A stretch of DNA of 64,000 nt from Myroides marinus (GTDB taxonomy: Bacteria > Bacteroidota > Bacteroidia > Flavobacteriales > Flavobacteriaceae). Below the pieces are notes generated by a model. That model made no database searches and had not been told where the DNA came from. It saw nothing but the letters and a program-made list of their open reading frames with translations. Each line of letters opens with the position of its first letter. Position 1 is the stretch's first letter. Location of the stretch: NCBI RefSeq assembly GCF_900109075.1, contig NZ_FNYS01000001.1, forward strand, positions 372,001 to 436,000, read 5' to 3'. This document shows, piece after piece, positions 32,756 to 41,043 of the stretch. The position numbers and the translations under genes were made by a program.

Positions 32756-34227
32756 TGAAAGATGATTTTATATTAAAGAACTTTTCTCTGAGAAATAGAA
32801 TATTTTTCTCACTTATATTTTTAAGTATCATCTCCTCTGTATTGATATCAGCAGTATCTGTGTATCAGTTTAGAGAAGAAGCTCGTACTTATCATCAGTA
32901 TAGATTAGAGAGAACAGAGAACTCGATAAACGAGAATATAAACTACATCCTTACTACTTCTGAATACCCTCTGACTACAGAAAACATACCTCGTATATTC
33001 AGAGATAAAATACATGAGCTAGCCGCTATACACAATACAGAAATTAATATACATGATCTACAAGGGCACCTCTTGATTACGTCAAGAGGTACCTTTTCTG
33101 TTGATAGCATCTCTACTACTATTTCTCCCTTAGTTTTAAAAACTATACAATCTTCACCTAGTAAGAGATTTGTCGACATTAAAACTGTTGATAACAATCG
33201 CCTCCGTATAGCTTACAGTTTTTTAAAGGACTTAAAGTTCAAACCACTAGGTATTTTAAAAATACCTTATGAAGAACAAACCGAGTTTTATGAAAATGAA
33301 ATTCAGAAATTCATGATTAAGTTTGGACAAGTATATATCATTATGCTTATTATGTCCATTGCCATATCATACTTCTTATCTAATTATATCACCCAAAGCT
33401 TAAAAGACATCAGTATCAAGATGACTCGAACTAAGTTTGGGCAAAAGAATGAGAAAGTAGAATCAACTTCTACTAGTAAAGAGATTTCAGCTCTTATCAA
33501 CGCTTATAATGATATGGTAGAGAAACTGGATGAATCCTACGAAAAACTAGCTCAAACAGAAAGAGAACAAGCGTGGAGAGAAATGGCAAAACAAGTAGCG
33601 CACGAGATAAAGAACCCTCTTACCCCTATGCGTCTTACTGTACAAAGTTTCGAGAGAAGGTTTGATCCTAATGATCCAGAAATTAAGAATAAGCTTAAAG
33701 ATTTCTCACAAGTTTTAATACAGCAAATAGATACCATGACTTCTGTTGCTACAGCCTTTTCTAGTTTTGCCGCAATGCCTGCTCAACAGAATGAAACACT
33801 AGACATTGTAAACACTGTACGATTAACACTTGATATTTTTAATGAGGACTTTATCTGGTTCGAAACCACAGATAAAGAAATTATCTCTAAGATAGATAGA
33901 ACACAACTAATCAGAATTATTACTAACTTAGTCAAAAATGCAATACAAGCTATCCCTTCAGAACAACAGTATCCAGAGGTTAGAGTAAGTATTACTAGAC
34001 AAGAAGACAGTGCTATCATCAGAGTAGCAGATAACGGCACAGGTATCAAAGAAGAAGATCTTAATAAAATATTCCAACCTAAGTTTACTACCAAATCAAG
34101 TGGTATGGGACTAGGACTGGGAATTATCAAAAATATTATTACCAATTACAACGGTACTATTGTTTTTGAAACAGAACAAGGAAAAGGAACAACTTTTATT
34201 GTTACCTTACCAATTATAAATAGTTAA
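32755..34227 (+). CDS. Membrane histidine kinase, NtrY-like, no adjacent response regulator
   Basis: The 490-aa sensor has two membrane helices (about residues 15-37 and 193-213) around a 150-aa periplasmic sensor domain, then a HAMP-like linker and H-box 'VAHEIKNPLTPM' with phospho-acceptor His283, as in NtrY-type kinases. The N, G1 and G2 boxes appear as 'NLVKNAIQAIP', 'DNGTGI' and 'GMGLGLGI'. It is co-transcribed with hemJ (1-base overlap) and an enoyl-CoA hydratase. The partner regulator lies elsewhere; the signal is unknown. Confidence 0.88.
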   Translation: MKDDFILKNFSLRNRIFFSLIFLSIISSVLISAVSVYQFREEARTYHQYRLERTENSINENINYILTTSEYPLTTENIPRIFRDKIHELAAIHNTEINIHDLQGHLLITSRGTFSVDSISTTISPLVLKTIQSSPSKRFVDIKTVDNNRLRIAYSFLKDLKFKPLGILKIPYEEQTEFYENEIQKFMIKFGQVYIIMLIMSIAISYFLSNYITQSLKDISIKMTRTKFGQKNEKVESTSTSKEISALINAYNDMVEKLDESYEKLAQTEREQAWREMAKQVAHEIKNPLTPMRLTVQSFERRFDPNDPEIKNKLKDFSQVLIQQIDTMTSVATAFSSFAAMPAQQNETLDIVNTVRLTLDIFNEDFIWFETTDKEIISKIDRTQLIRIITNLVKNAIQAIPSEQQYPEVRVSITRQEDSAIIRVADNGTGIKEEDLNKIFQPKFTTKSSGMGLGLGIIKNIITNYNGTIVFETEQGKGTTFIVTLPIINS

Positions 34228-34244
34228 TCAAATAACAACATATT

Positions 34245-35030
34245 ATGGATTTTGAGAATATTCTAATAGAAAACGAAAGTAGTTTAGCCATTATAACAAT
34301 TAATCGCCCAACTAAATTAAACGCTTTAAACAAGCCGACAATAGAAGAACTACACCAAGCTTTCAAACAACTAGAGAAAGACCACGAAACTCGTGTAATC
34401 ATCATCACAGGAAGTGGAGAAAAAGCTTTTGTTGCAGGTGCTGATATAAAAGAGTTTTCTAGCTTTGATACTAGTGAAGGGTCTCAATTAGCAGCTAAAG
34501 GACAAGAATTACTTTTTGACTATATTCAGAATTTCAACAAACCAGTTATTGCTGCTGTTAACGGTTTTGCGTTAGGAGGAGGATTAGAGTTAGCTATGGC
34601 TGCTCATTTCAGAATAGCTTCTAACAATGCAAAAATGGGATTACCTGAAGTAACTCTTGGATTAATACCAGGATATGGAGGTACACAGCGCCTTCCTCAA
34701 TTAGTAGGAAAAGGTAGAGCTATGGAAATGATCATGACTGCAGAAATGATTACTGCTGATAAAGCTTTGGCTTATGGTCTAGTAAACCATGTAGTAGAAC
34801 AAGAAGAGCTACTTGCATTCACTAAGAAAATAGCTAACAAAATAGCTGGTAACTCTGCTACAGCAATTGGTAAAGCTATCAAATCTATTAATGCTAACTT
34901 TAAAGAAGGTATTAATGGATATCACGAAGAGATCAAAAACTTCGGAGAATGTTTCGGAACTGAAGACTTTAAAGAAGGAACTACTGCTTTCTTAGAAAAG
35001 AGAAAAGCGGAGTTTAAAGGTCACAACTAA
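34245..35030 (+). CDS. Enoyl-CoA hydratase/isomerase
   Basis: The 261-aa crotonase-fold protein has the oxyanion-hole motifs 'AFVAGADIKEFS' and 'GFALGGGLELAMA'. A catalytic Glu pair is present in 'MGLPEVTLGLIPGYGGTQRLPQ' (Glu about 144), as in true hydratases of beta-oxidation. Likely it hydrates trans-2-enoyl-CoA in fatty-acid breakdown. It is the last gene of the haem/kinase operon, separated from the kinase by 17 bases. Cytoplasmic. Confidence 0.9.
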   Translation: MDFENILIENESSLAIITINRPTKLNALNKPTIEELHQAFKQLEKDHETRVIIITGSGEKAFVAGADIKEFSSFDTSEGSQLAAKGQELLFDYIQNFNKPVIAAVNGFALGGGLELAMAAHFRIASNNAKMGLPEVTLGLIPGYGGTQRLPQLVGKGRAMEMIMTAEMITADKALAYGLVNHVVEQEELLAFTKKIANKIAGNSATAIGKAIKSINANFKEGINGYHEEIKNFGECFGTEDFKEGTTAFLEKRKAEFKGHN

Positions 35031-35035
35031 TAACT

Positions 35036-35067
35036 AAAAAAGGTCAGAATTACTTCTGACCTTTTTT
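35036..35067 (+). terminator. Terminator of the hemH-ECH operon
   Basis: AAAAAAGGTCAG (35036-35047) pairs with CTGACCTTTTTT (35056-35067). Confidence 0.9.
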
Positions 35068-35093
35068 ATAAATATTCCTTATTTATTTCAATA

Positions 35094-35126
35094 AAAAAAG
35101 CCTCTTGAATATCAAGAGGCTTTTTT
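35094..35126 (-). terminator. Terminator of the first tRNA-Gln
   Basis: A 15-bp stem with AGCCTCTTGA/TCAAGAGGCT and poly-T on the minus strand, directly after the tRNA. Confidence 0.85.
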
Positions 35127-35127
35127 G

Positions 35128-35198
35128 TTGGCCTACTAGGACTCGAACCTAGAACGACTGAACCAAAATCAGCTGTGTTACCATTACACCATAGGCCA
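35128..35198 (-). tRNA. tRNA-Gln (anticodon TTG), copy 1
   Basis: The minus-strand sequence folds as a cloverleaf: acceptor TGGCCTA/TAGGCCA (7 bp), T arm with GTTCGAGTC, anticodon stem GCTGA/TCAGT around the loop TTTTGGT. Anticodon TTG reads CAA/CAG (Gln). CCA is not encoded. An identical copy lies at 35561-35631. Confidence 0.93.
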
Positions 35199-35242
35199 GT
35201 ACCATTTGATTACTTCGGCATGATTACTTCAGTAATGCGAGT

Positions 35243-35273
35243 GCAAAATTAGAACATTTTTTGATTCTTCCAA
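35243..35273 (-). promoter_or_regulatory. Promoter of tRNA-Gln copy 1
   Basis: TTTG (complement of CAAA at 35271) with a 19-base spacer and TAATTTTGC (35243-35251): full Bacteroidota consensus. Confidence 0.75.
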
Positions 35274-35524
35274 ATTTAAAATATCTTTTTTACCTCAACA
35301 AAACTAGCAAATCCACTAAGATACTCATAGTCAATATTAAGCAAATGTAATTTTAACATTTTATTTTTCTACTTAATATTCACTTATAACAACTATACTA
35401 AACTCTTGTCATAGCTTTCACATAATACTATTTAAAAACACTTTACAACAAAAAGCATTACTGCCACCAAAAGTAACTGCTCCCTCTTAGTTTTACAAGG
35501 CTATTATAAGCAAACATATACCAA
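35274..35524. other. Spacer between the two tRNA-Gln units
   Basis: AT-rich sequence with no gene or strong structure apparent. Confidence 0.5.
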
Positions 35525-35526
35525 AT

Positions 35527-35557
35527 AAAAAAGCCTCTTGAATAATCAAGAGGCTTT
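35527..35557 (-). terminator. Terminator of the second tRNA-Gln
   Basis: AAAGCCTCTTGA/TCAAGAGGCTTT, close to the terminator of copy 1. Confidence 0.8.
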
Positions 35558-35560
35558 CTG

Positions 35561-35631
35561 TTGGCCTACTAGGACTCGAACCTAGAACGACTGAACCAAA
35601 ATCAGCTGTGTTACCATTACACCATAGGCCA
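35561..35631 (-). tRNA. tRNA-Gln (anticodon TTG), copy 2
   Basis: Same 70-base cloverleaf and TTG anticodon as copy 1, 433 bases away, with its own promoter and terminator. Confidence 0.93.
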
Positions 35632-35678
35632 GTACCTTTTTACATACTGTAAAGCGTAATTACTTCATCAATGCGGAT

Positions 35679-35709
35679 GCAAAAGTATAACATTTTTTGT
35701 TATCTCCAA
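35679..35709 (-). promoter_or_regulatory. Promoter of tRNA-Gln copy 2
   Basis: TTTG, a 19-base spacer and TACTTTTGC (35679-35687), matching copy 1's spacing exactly. Confidence 0.75.
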
Positions 35710-35813
35710 ATTTTTGTTTCAAAAAAATTAAATTTTTCTAATTACTTCAAGTAACACAAAAAAAATCTTTTCTTTGTAATAACAATCTATAAAAATATCT
35801 AGTAATTACAAAT

Positions 35814-38800
35814 ATGTTGACATTCAATTACAAGAAGTGGAATGTTATAGGCGGTTGGCTATGTTTTGCCATAGCTCTACTAACTTATACACTGACAGTA
35901 GAACCTACAGTAAGCTTCTGGGACCCGGGAGAGTATATTGCAACTTCTGCTAAACTACAAGTAGGGCACCCTCCAGGAGCTCCTTTTTATCAAATGTTAG
36001 GAGCATTCTTCTCTATGTTCGCTACCTCTCCTGATAAAGTTGCATTAATGGTTAACATGGTTGCCGTTATATCAAGTGCTTTTACAATTCTTTTTATGTT
36101 TTGGACATTGTCTAATCTACTTAAAAAAATTGTGGAGACTAAAAGCGAGTGGACAAATAACAATGCAATTGTTGTTTTAGGTAGTGCAGCTATCGGTTCG
36201 TTAGCTTTTACATTTACTGATAGTTTCTGGTTTAACGCTGTCGAGTCTGAGGTGTATGCTTCTGCTATGCTACTAACTTCTCTACTACTTTACCTAGGGA
36301 TTAGATGGTATGACGACTTAAATTCTGCTAAAGGTAATCGTTGGTTACTATTGATTGGATTAGTAATCGGAGCTTCTTTTGGAGTCCATTTAATGGCTTT
36401 ATTAACAGTTCCATCTATAGCATTGCTATACTATTTCAAGAGATACCAACAAGTTAATGTCAAAAACTTTATCATAGCTAATATAGCTGCAGTAGGTGTA
36501 CTATTCTTCCTATTCGCATTCCTATTCCCTAAGACCTTAGCATTATTTGGTAAGACAGAGATCTTTATGGTCAACTCTATGGGAATGCCATTTAACAGTG
36601 GTACGATATTCGCCTTTTTACTTATCGTTGCCTTCTTTGTATTTGGGTTAAAATACACAGAAAAGAAAAACAAAGTAATGGCTAATACACTTATCCTTAC
36701 TCTACTATTCATCTTTATTGGATTGACGAGTTGGATTATGTTACCAATACGTGCGAATGCTAAAGTAGTAATCAATGAAAATACTCCATCTGATGCTTCA
36801 GAGTTATTAGCATACTACCAACGTGAACAGTATGGTGAAGAAAGTATCTATTACGACTCTTACTTCACTAAAAAATATGTAGGGTTAGACAAAAACAACC
36901 CTTGGAAAGACGATAAACCAAACTACGAAAGAAATTACCAAACAGGTAAATACGAAATCGTAAATGAATATATCAATGCTGGTCAAAACTTTAATAACAC
37001 TCATAAAGGGATACTTCCTAGGCTATGGAGTACTGATAAGAACCACCGTGTTAACTATATGCGCTATACGCGTCCGTTAGACTTTCATGCTGCTTCTAGC
37101 TATGCTGGAAATAAAGAACTTGAAGAACTTATAGCAGGTGTTAAAGAAGGTATGGCTAAAGGTGAAATAGACATTGATGGGCTAGACAAGTTCTTTGACC
37201 AATATGGAGAATATCTAGAAATAGAGGTACCTACATTCTCTAGCAATATGAGCTTCATGTTTGAGTATCAGTTCGGATATATGTTCTGGCGTTACTTAAT
37301 GTGGAACTTTGCAGGAAGACAAGATGATATCCAAGGACAAGGTGACTTACAACATGGTAACTGGATTAGTGGTATCAAATTCTTAGATGAGATCCGCTTA
37401 GGTTCTCAAGACAACTTACCATCTGATGTATTAGAAAACAAAGGAAGAAACACTTATTTCTTCTTGCCATTTATACTTGGACTTATCGGTGTGGTATTCC
37501 ACTATCGCAAAGACCCTAAAATGTTCTGGGTACTATTAGTGTTATTCTTATTCACAAGTTTTGCACTTAAGATATTCCTTAATGAGCGTCCATTCGAACC
37601 ACGTGAACGTGACTATGCAGTAGTTCCTGCATTCTACGTATTTGCATTATGGATTGGGTTTGGAGTATATGCTATCTATGATGGACTTAAGAAATATGTA
37701 CAACCTAAGTTTGCTGGACCAGCCGTATTAGTAGTATCACTATTTGCTGCTCCTGTGTTATTAGCACAACAAAACTGGGATGATCACGATCGTTCAGACC
37801 GTTATACAGCATTAGCTAATGCTAGAGCTTACCTAGACTCATGTGATCCTAATGCAATACTATTCACTATCGGAGATAATGATACCTTCCCATTATGGTA
37901 TTTACAAGATGTAGAAGGATATAGAACAGACGTGCGAGTAGTATGTACGAGCTTACTTCCTCTAGACTGGTATATTGATCAGATGAGAGCTAAGGCGTAT
38001 GACTCAGAGCCATTACCTATCTCATTCACACATGATCAATATGTGGGTAATAAGAGAGACGCCATCTTTATTCAGAAAATGGTAGATGAGGCAATAGATA
38101 TTAACTCACTACTTAATTTTATCAAATCTGATGATGAGAGAACGAAAATTAAAACAGAGGCTGGTACTACACTATACGTCGCTCCTACTAATAAAATTAG
38201 AATACCTGTAGACAGTGTTAATATAGCGAAGTACAACATCGTATCTCCTCACTTGAGAAAAGATGTATTACCATACTTAGATATAGAGATTACTGATCAG
38301 GCTATCTATAAACACCGTTTGATGATGCTAGATATTATAGCGAACAACAAATGGGAAAGACCTATCTACTTCTCTGGTGGAAGCTGGGGAGATGATGACT
38401 TCGTATGGATGAAAGATTATCTACAGTTAAATGGATTAATCTATAAATTAATTCCTATCAAATCTACTGGAGAGTCTTCTCACCCATTAGATAGAGGATC
38501 TATTGATGCTGATAGAATGTACGATATTGTGACTAAGTGGTACTGGGGTAATATGGGTAGTGATAAAATCTATCACGATCCTCAGACTAGACGTAATGCA
38601 TTAAGCTACCGTATTAACTTAGCTCGTCTAATGGAGCAGTTAATTGATGAAGGTAAAACTGATAAAGCGAAAAAGGTTATAGATATAGCGATGACTAATA
38701 TGCCTATCAAGTATTACGGATTATATCAAGTAGTACATCCATTCATAGAAGGTTCTTATCATGTAGGTGAGAAAGAAAAAGCTCGTGAGATGACTAAAGA

Positions 38801-39017
38801 ACTTGTTCAGAAGTCTAAAGAGGTCCTTACTTACTATAAAGGCCTTCCGTTAAATGAGATTGAATATTACCACCAGGAGATTATAACAGAAATAGAGATT
38901 TGGAGAGAACTACTAAATGTAGTTAAAGAAGAAGACCCTACTTTCTTTAAATCCTTAGCAAGTGACTACAACACATATAACAGTTATTTTAAATATTTTA
39001 AAAGACCTAGTTTATAG
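35814..39017 (+). CDS. DUF2723 (GT-C type) integral membrane protein
   Basis: The 1067-aa protein has about a dozen membrane helices in the first 650 residues, starting 'YTLTVEPTVSFWDPGEYIATSAKLQVGHPPGAPFYQ'-like blocks with an acidic first-loop motif (WDPGEY). A large soluble C-terminal part follows 'NERPFEPRERDYAVVPAFYVFALWIGFG'. This is the DUF2723 family common in Bacteroidota, thought to be GT-C fold glycosyltransferases, possibly for protein glycosylation using lipid-linked sugars. The enzyme activity is inference. Monocistronic. Confidence 0.8.
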   Translation: MLTFNYKKWNVIGGWLCFAIALLTYTLTVEPTVSFWDPGEYIATSAKLQVGHPPGAPFYQMLGAFFSMFATSPDKVALMVNMVAVISSAFTILFMFWTLSNLLKKIVETKSEWTNNNAIVVLGSAAIGSLAFTFTDSFWFNAVESEVYASAMLLTSLLLYLGIRWYDDLNSAKGNRWLLLIGLVIGASFGVHLMALLTVPSIALLYYFKRYQQVNVKNFIIANIAAVGVLFFLFAFLFPKTLALFGKTEIFMVNSMGMPFNSGTIFAFLLIVAFFVFGLKYTEKKNKVMANTLILTLLFIFIGLTSWIMLPIRANAKVVINENTPSDASELLAYYQREQYGEESIYYDSYFTKKYVGLDKNNPWKDDKPNYERNYQTGKYEIVNEYINAGQNFNNTHKGILPRLWSTDKNHRVNYMRYTRPLDFHAASSYAGNKELEELIAGVKEGMAKGEIDIDGLDKFFDQYGEYLEIEVPTFSSNMSFMFEYQFGYMFWRYLMWNFAGRQDDIQGQGDLQHGNWISGIKFLDEIRLGSQDNLPSDVLENKGRNTYFFLPFILGLIGVVFHYRKDPKMFWVLLVLFLFTSFALKIFLNERPFEPRERDYAVVPAFYVFALWIGFGVYAIYDGLKKYVQPKFAGPAVLVVSLFAAPVLLAQQNWDDHDRSDRYTALANARAYLDSCDPNAILFTIGDNDTFPLWYLQDVEGYRTDVRVVCTSLLPLDWYIDQMRAKAYDSEPLPISFTHDQYVGNKRDAIFIQKMVDEAIDINSLLNFIKSDDERTKIKTEAGTTLYVAPTNKIRIPVDSVNIAKYNIVSPHLRKDVLPYLDIEITDQAIYKHRLMMLDIIANNKWERPIYFSGGSWGDDDFVWMKDYLQLNGLIYKLIPIKSTGESSHPLDRGSIDADRMYDIVTKWYWGNMGSDKIYHDPQTRRNALSYRINLARLMEQLIDEGKTDKAKKVIDIAMTNMPIKYYGLYQVVHPFIEGSYHVGEKEKAREMTKELVQKSKEVLTYYKGLPLNEIEYYHQEIITEIEIWRELLNVVKEEDPTFFKSLASDYNTYNSYFKYFKRPSL

Positions 39018-39019
39018 TT

Positions 39020-39052
39020 TAAAAGGCGATAGAAATAAATCTATCGCCTTTT
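39020..39052 (+). terminator. Terminator of the DUF2723 gene
   Basis: AAAAGGCGATAG/CTATCGCCTTTT; its T tract runs into the thiL promoter. Confidence 0.85.
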
Positions 39053-39057
39053 CTTTT

Positions 39058-39066
39058 TACCTTTGC
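39058..39066 (+). promoter_or_regulatory. -7 element of thiL
   Basis: TACCTTTGC, perfect match, 27 bases before the ATG. The -33 position falls in the upstream terminator. Confidence 0.6.
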
Positions 39067-39093
39067 AATACTTTTAAATAAAGCAGATATACG

Positions 39094-40152
39094 ATGATCG
39101 AGAATAAAAATCAATCTAGAACAGATATTGGACACTTAGGAGAGTTCGGATTAATAGAACACTTAACACAAAACTTTACTATAGAAAACGAAAGTACTAC
39201 CAAAGGAATCGGTGACGATGCTGCAGTTCTTTCTTTTGGAGATGATAAAGTAGTCGTGTCTACAGACTTATTAATCGAAGGAGTTCACTTTGACCTAGCA
39301 TATACACCTCTGAAACACTTAGGATATAAAGCTGTAGTGGTAAATCTGTCAGACATCTGTGCGATGAATGCTATACCTACGCAGATCACTGTATCTATAG
39401 CTGTCTCTAATCGTTTTCCATTAGAAGCATTAGACGAATTATACGAAGGAATAGCACTAGCGTGTAAATACTATAAAGTAGACCTAGTAGGTGGAGACAC
39501 CACTTCTTCACAAAAGGGGTTAATCATTAGCGTAACAGCTATTGGTAAAGCTAAAGAAGAAGAACTAGTATACCGTAGCGGAGCAGGACAAACTGACTTA
39601 TTAGTAGTATCTGGAGATATCGGATCTGCTTATATGGGATTACAAGTATTAGAAAGAGAAAAACAAGTTTTCCTTGTTAATCCTAATAGTCAACCGGATT
39701 TATCTATATACGAATACATCATCGAAAGACAGTTAAAACCTGAAGCGAGAACAGATATCAAACAATTACTAGCAGATCTAGGAGTACAACCTACATCTAT
39801 GATAGATGTATCTGATGGATTATCGTCTGAGGTAATGCATCTGTGCAAACAGTCTAATGTAGGATGTAATCTATATGAAGACAAACTTCCTTTAGACCCA
39901 CAATTTATGAACACATGTGAAGAGTTTAATATTGACTCTACTACGATGGCTATAAATGGAGGTGAAGACTACGAATTACTATTCACTATCAAGATGGAAG
40001 ACTTCGAAAAGATAAAGGGAAATCCTAATCTGTCTATCATTGGTCACATGACTCAAGAGAGTGAAGGTGTGCATCTAATCACTAGAGAAAACACTAAAAT
40101 ACCATTAAAATCAAGAGGTTGGAATCCATTAAAAGATCAAGACCAAGAATAA
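39094..40152 (+). CDS. thiL: Thiamine-monophosphate kinase
   Basis: The 352-aa AIR-synthase-like protein phosphorylates thiamine monophosphate to the active thiamine diphosphate. Seen: 'GIGDDAAVLSF' and 'STDLLIEGVHFDLAYTPLKHLGYKA' (metal and ATP binding), 'VGGDTTSS', and 'DVSDGLSSEVMHLC'. Cytoplasmic. It has its own promoter; no TPP riboswitch is apparent in the short leader, and no other thi genes are adjacent. Confidence 0.92.
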   Translation: MIENKNQSRTDIGHLGEFGLIEHLTQNFTIENESTTKGIGDDAAVLSFGDDKVVVSTDLLIEGVHFDLAYTPLKHLGYKAVVVNLSDICAMNAIPTQITVSIAVSNRFPLEALDELYEGIALACKYYKVDLVGGDTTSSQKGLIISVTAIGKAKEEELVYRSGAGQTDLLVVSGDIGSAYMGLQVLEREKQVFLVNPNSQPDLSIYEYIIERQLKPEARTDIKQLLADLGVQPTSMIDVSDGLSSEVMHLCKQSNVGCNLYEDKLPLDPQFMNTCEEFNIDSTTMAINGGEDYELLFTIKMEDFEKIKGNPNLSIIGHMTQESEGVHLITRENTKIPLKSRGWNPLKDQDQE

Positions 40153-40163
40153 TATAATACCAC

Positions 40164-40196
40164 AAAGGCAATTTCTTATTAGAAGTTGCCTTTTTT
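40164..40196 (+). terminator. Terminator of thiL
   Basis: AAAGGCAA.TTCT / AGAA.TTGCCTTTTTT around 40164-40196. Confidence 0.8.
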
Positions 40197-40283
40197 CTTT
40201 GCCCTATCCTTTACTTCTTCTAGTAGTACCACTCCTACTTCCTTCTGCATCTTAGCATAGTGAATGAATAATACATCTATAAT

Positions 40284-40349
40284 GACTCCATTGTTTTGCT
40301 TAAAATAATGGAGTCTCTATGGACTCATTATGGACTCACTATGGACTCA
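40284..40349. repeat. Inverted repeat followed by 11-bp tandem repeats
   Basis: GACTCCATT (40284-40292) pairs with AATGGAGTC (40307-40315). Directly after it are three 11-bp units CTATGGACTCA, TTATGGACTCA, CTATGGACTCA (40317-40349). The GGACTCA word relates both structures. No gene is seen in the surrounding 40197-40555, whose last part holds a near-consensus -7 (TATATTTA, 40523-40530) for the carboxylase operon. Confidence 0.65.
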
Positions 40350-40555
40350 CCCCAACGAAAACACCTCTAGTTCTACCATAACTATACAACTATTATCTAC
40401 AGACAAAGTGATTAAATATTTTAGCTAACACATCAAAAATCAGACAAAAACACAATAATTTCCTCACAATTGGTATAAAATTAAATTTTCAATAATTATT
40501 ATTTATATATCACACATTTAATTATATTTACGAATACCAAAAACTAAAATACATA

Positions 40556-41041
40556 ATGAATAAAACGTATCAATTAAAAGTAAATGCTGATACTGTTTTT
40601 GAGAGTGAAGATTTATTACAGGGAGATATTAATGTCTCTCGTGTAGATAGCTCTGCATATCATGCACTCAAAAATAACAGATCTTATGACGTGGAAATCT
40701 TAGAACGCCAGTTTACAGACAAAAACTACACTGTAATGGTTAACGGAAATAATTACGCCGTAAATATCCAAACCGAACTCGATAAGCTAATCAATCAATT
40801 AGGTTTCTCTCTTAATACTGCTAAGCAAGTTAATTCTATCAAGGCTCCAATGCCAGGACTTATACTTGATATTTTGGTAACAGTAGGTCAAGAAGTAGCC
40901 GAAAATGACAACTTATTAATCTTAGAAGCTATGAAGATGGAGAACAATCTTTCTTCACCTAGATCTGGGATTATTAAATCTATCAATGTCGCTAAAGGAG
41001 CTACTGTTGATAAGGGATTAGTTTTAATTGAATTCGAATAA
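40556..41041 (+). CDS. Biotin carboxyl carrier protein of acyl-CoA carboxylase
   Basis: The 161-aa protein has a C-terminal biotinyl domain with 'LEAMKMEN'; biotin is attached to Lys127, and 'IKAPMPGLI' precedes it. It carries carboxybiotin between the two downstream enzymes. The N-terminal 85 residues are family-typical filler of acyl-CoA carboxylase carriers. First gene of a three-gene operon (2-base and 6-base gaps). Confidence 0.92.
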   Translation: MNKTYQLKVNADTVFESEDLLQGDINVSRVDSSAYHALKNNRSYDVEILERQFTDKNYTVMVNGNNYAVNIQTELDKLINQLGFSLNTAKQVNSIKAPMPGLILDILVTVGQEVAENDNLLILEAMKMENNLSSPRSGIIKSINVAKGATVDKGLVLIEFE

Positions 41042-41043
41042 CA

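Noticed and set aside
35128..35631. Integration (att) site formed by duplicated tRNA ends
   Set aside because: Both copies are complete tRNA genes with own promoters; no integrase or cargo lies between them.
39058..39093. TPP riboswitch upstream of thiL
   Set aside because: The leader is under 30 bases and lacks the THI-box sequence.
40284..40349. CRISPR array
   Set aside because: The repeats are 11 bp and contiguous, without spacers; no cas genes are present.
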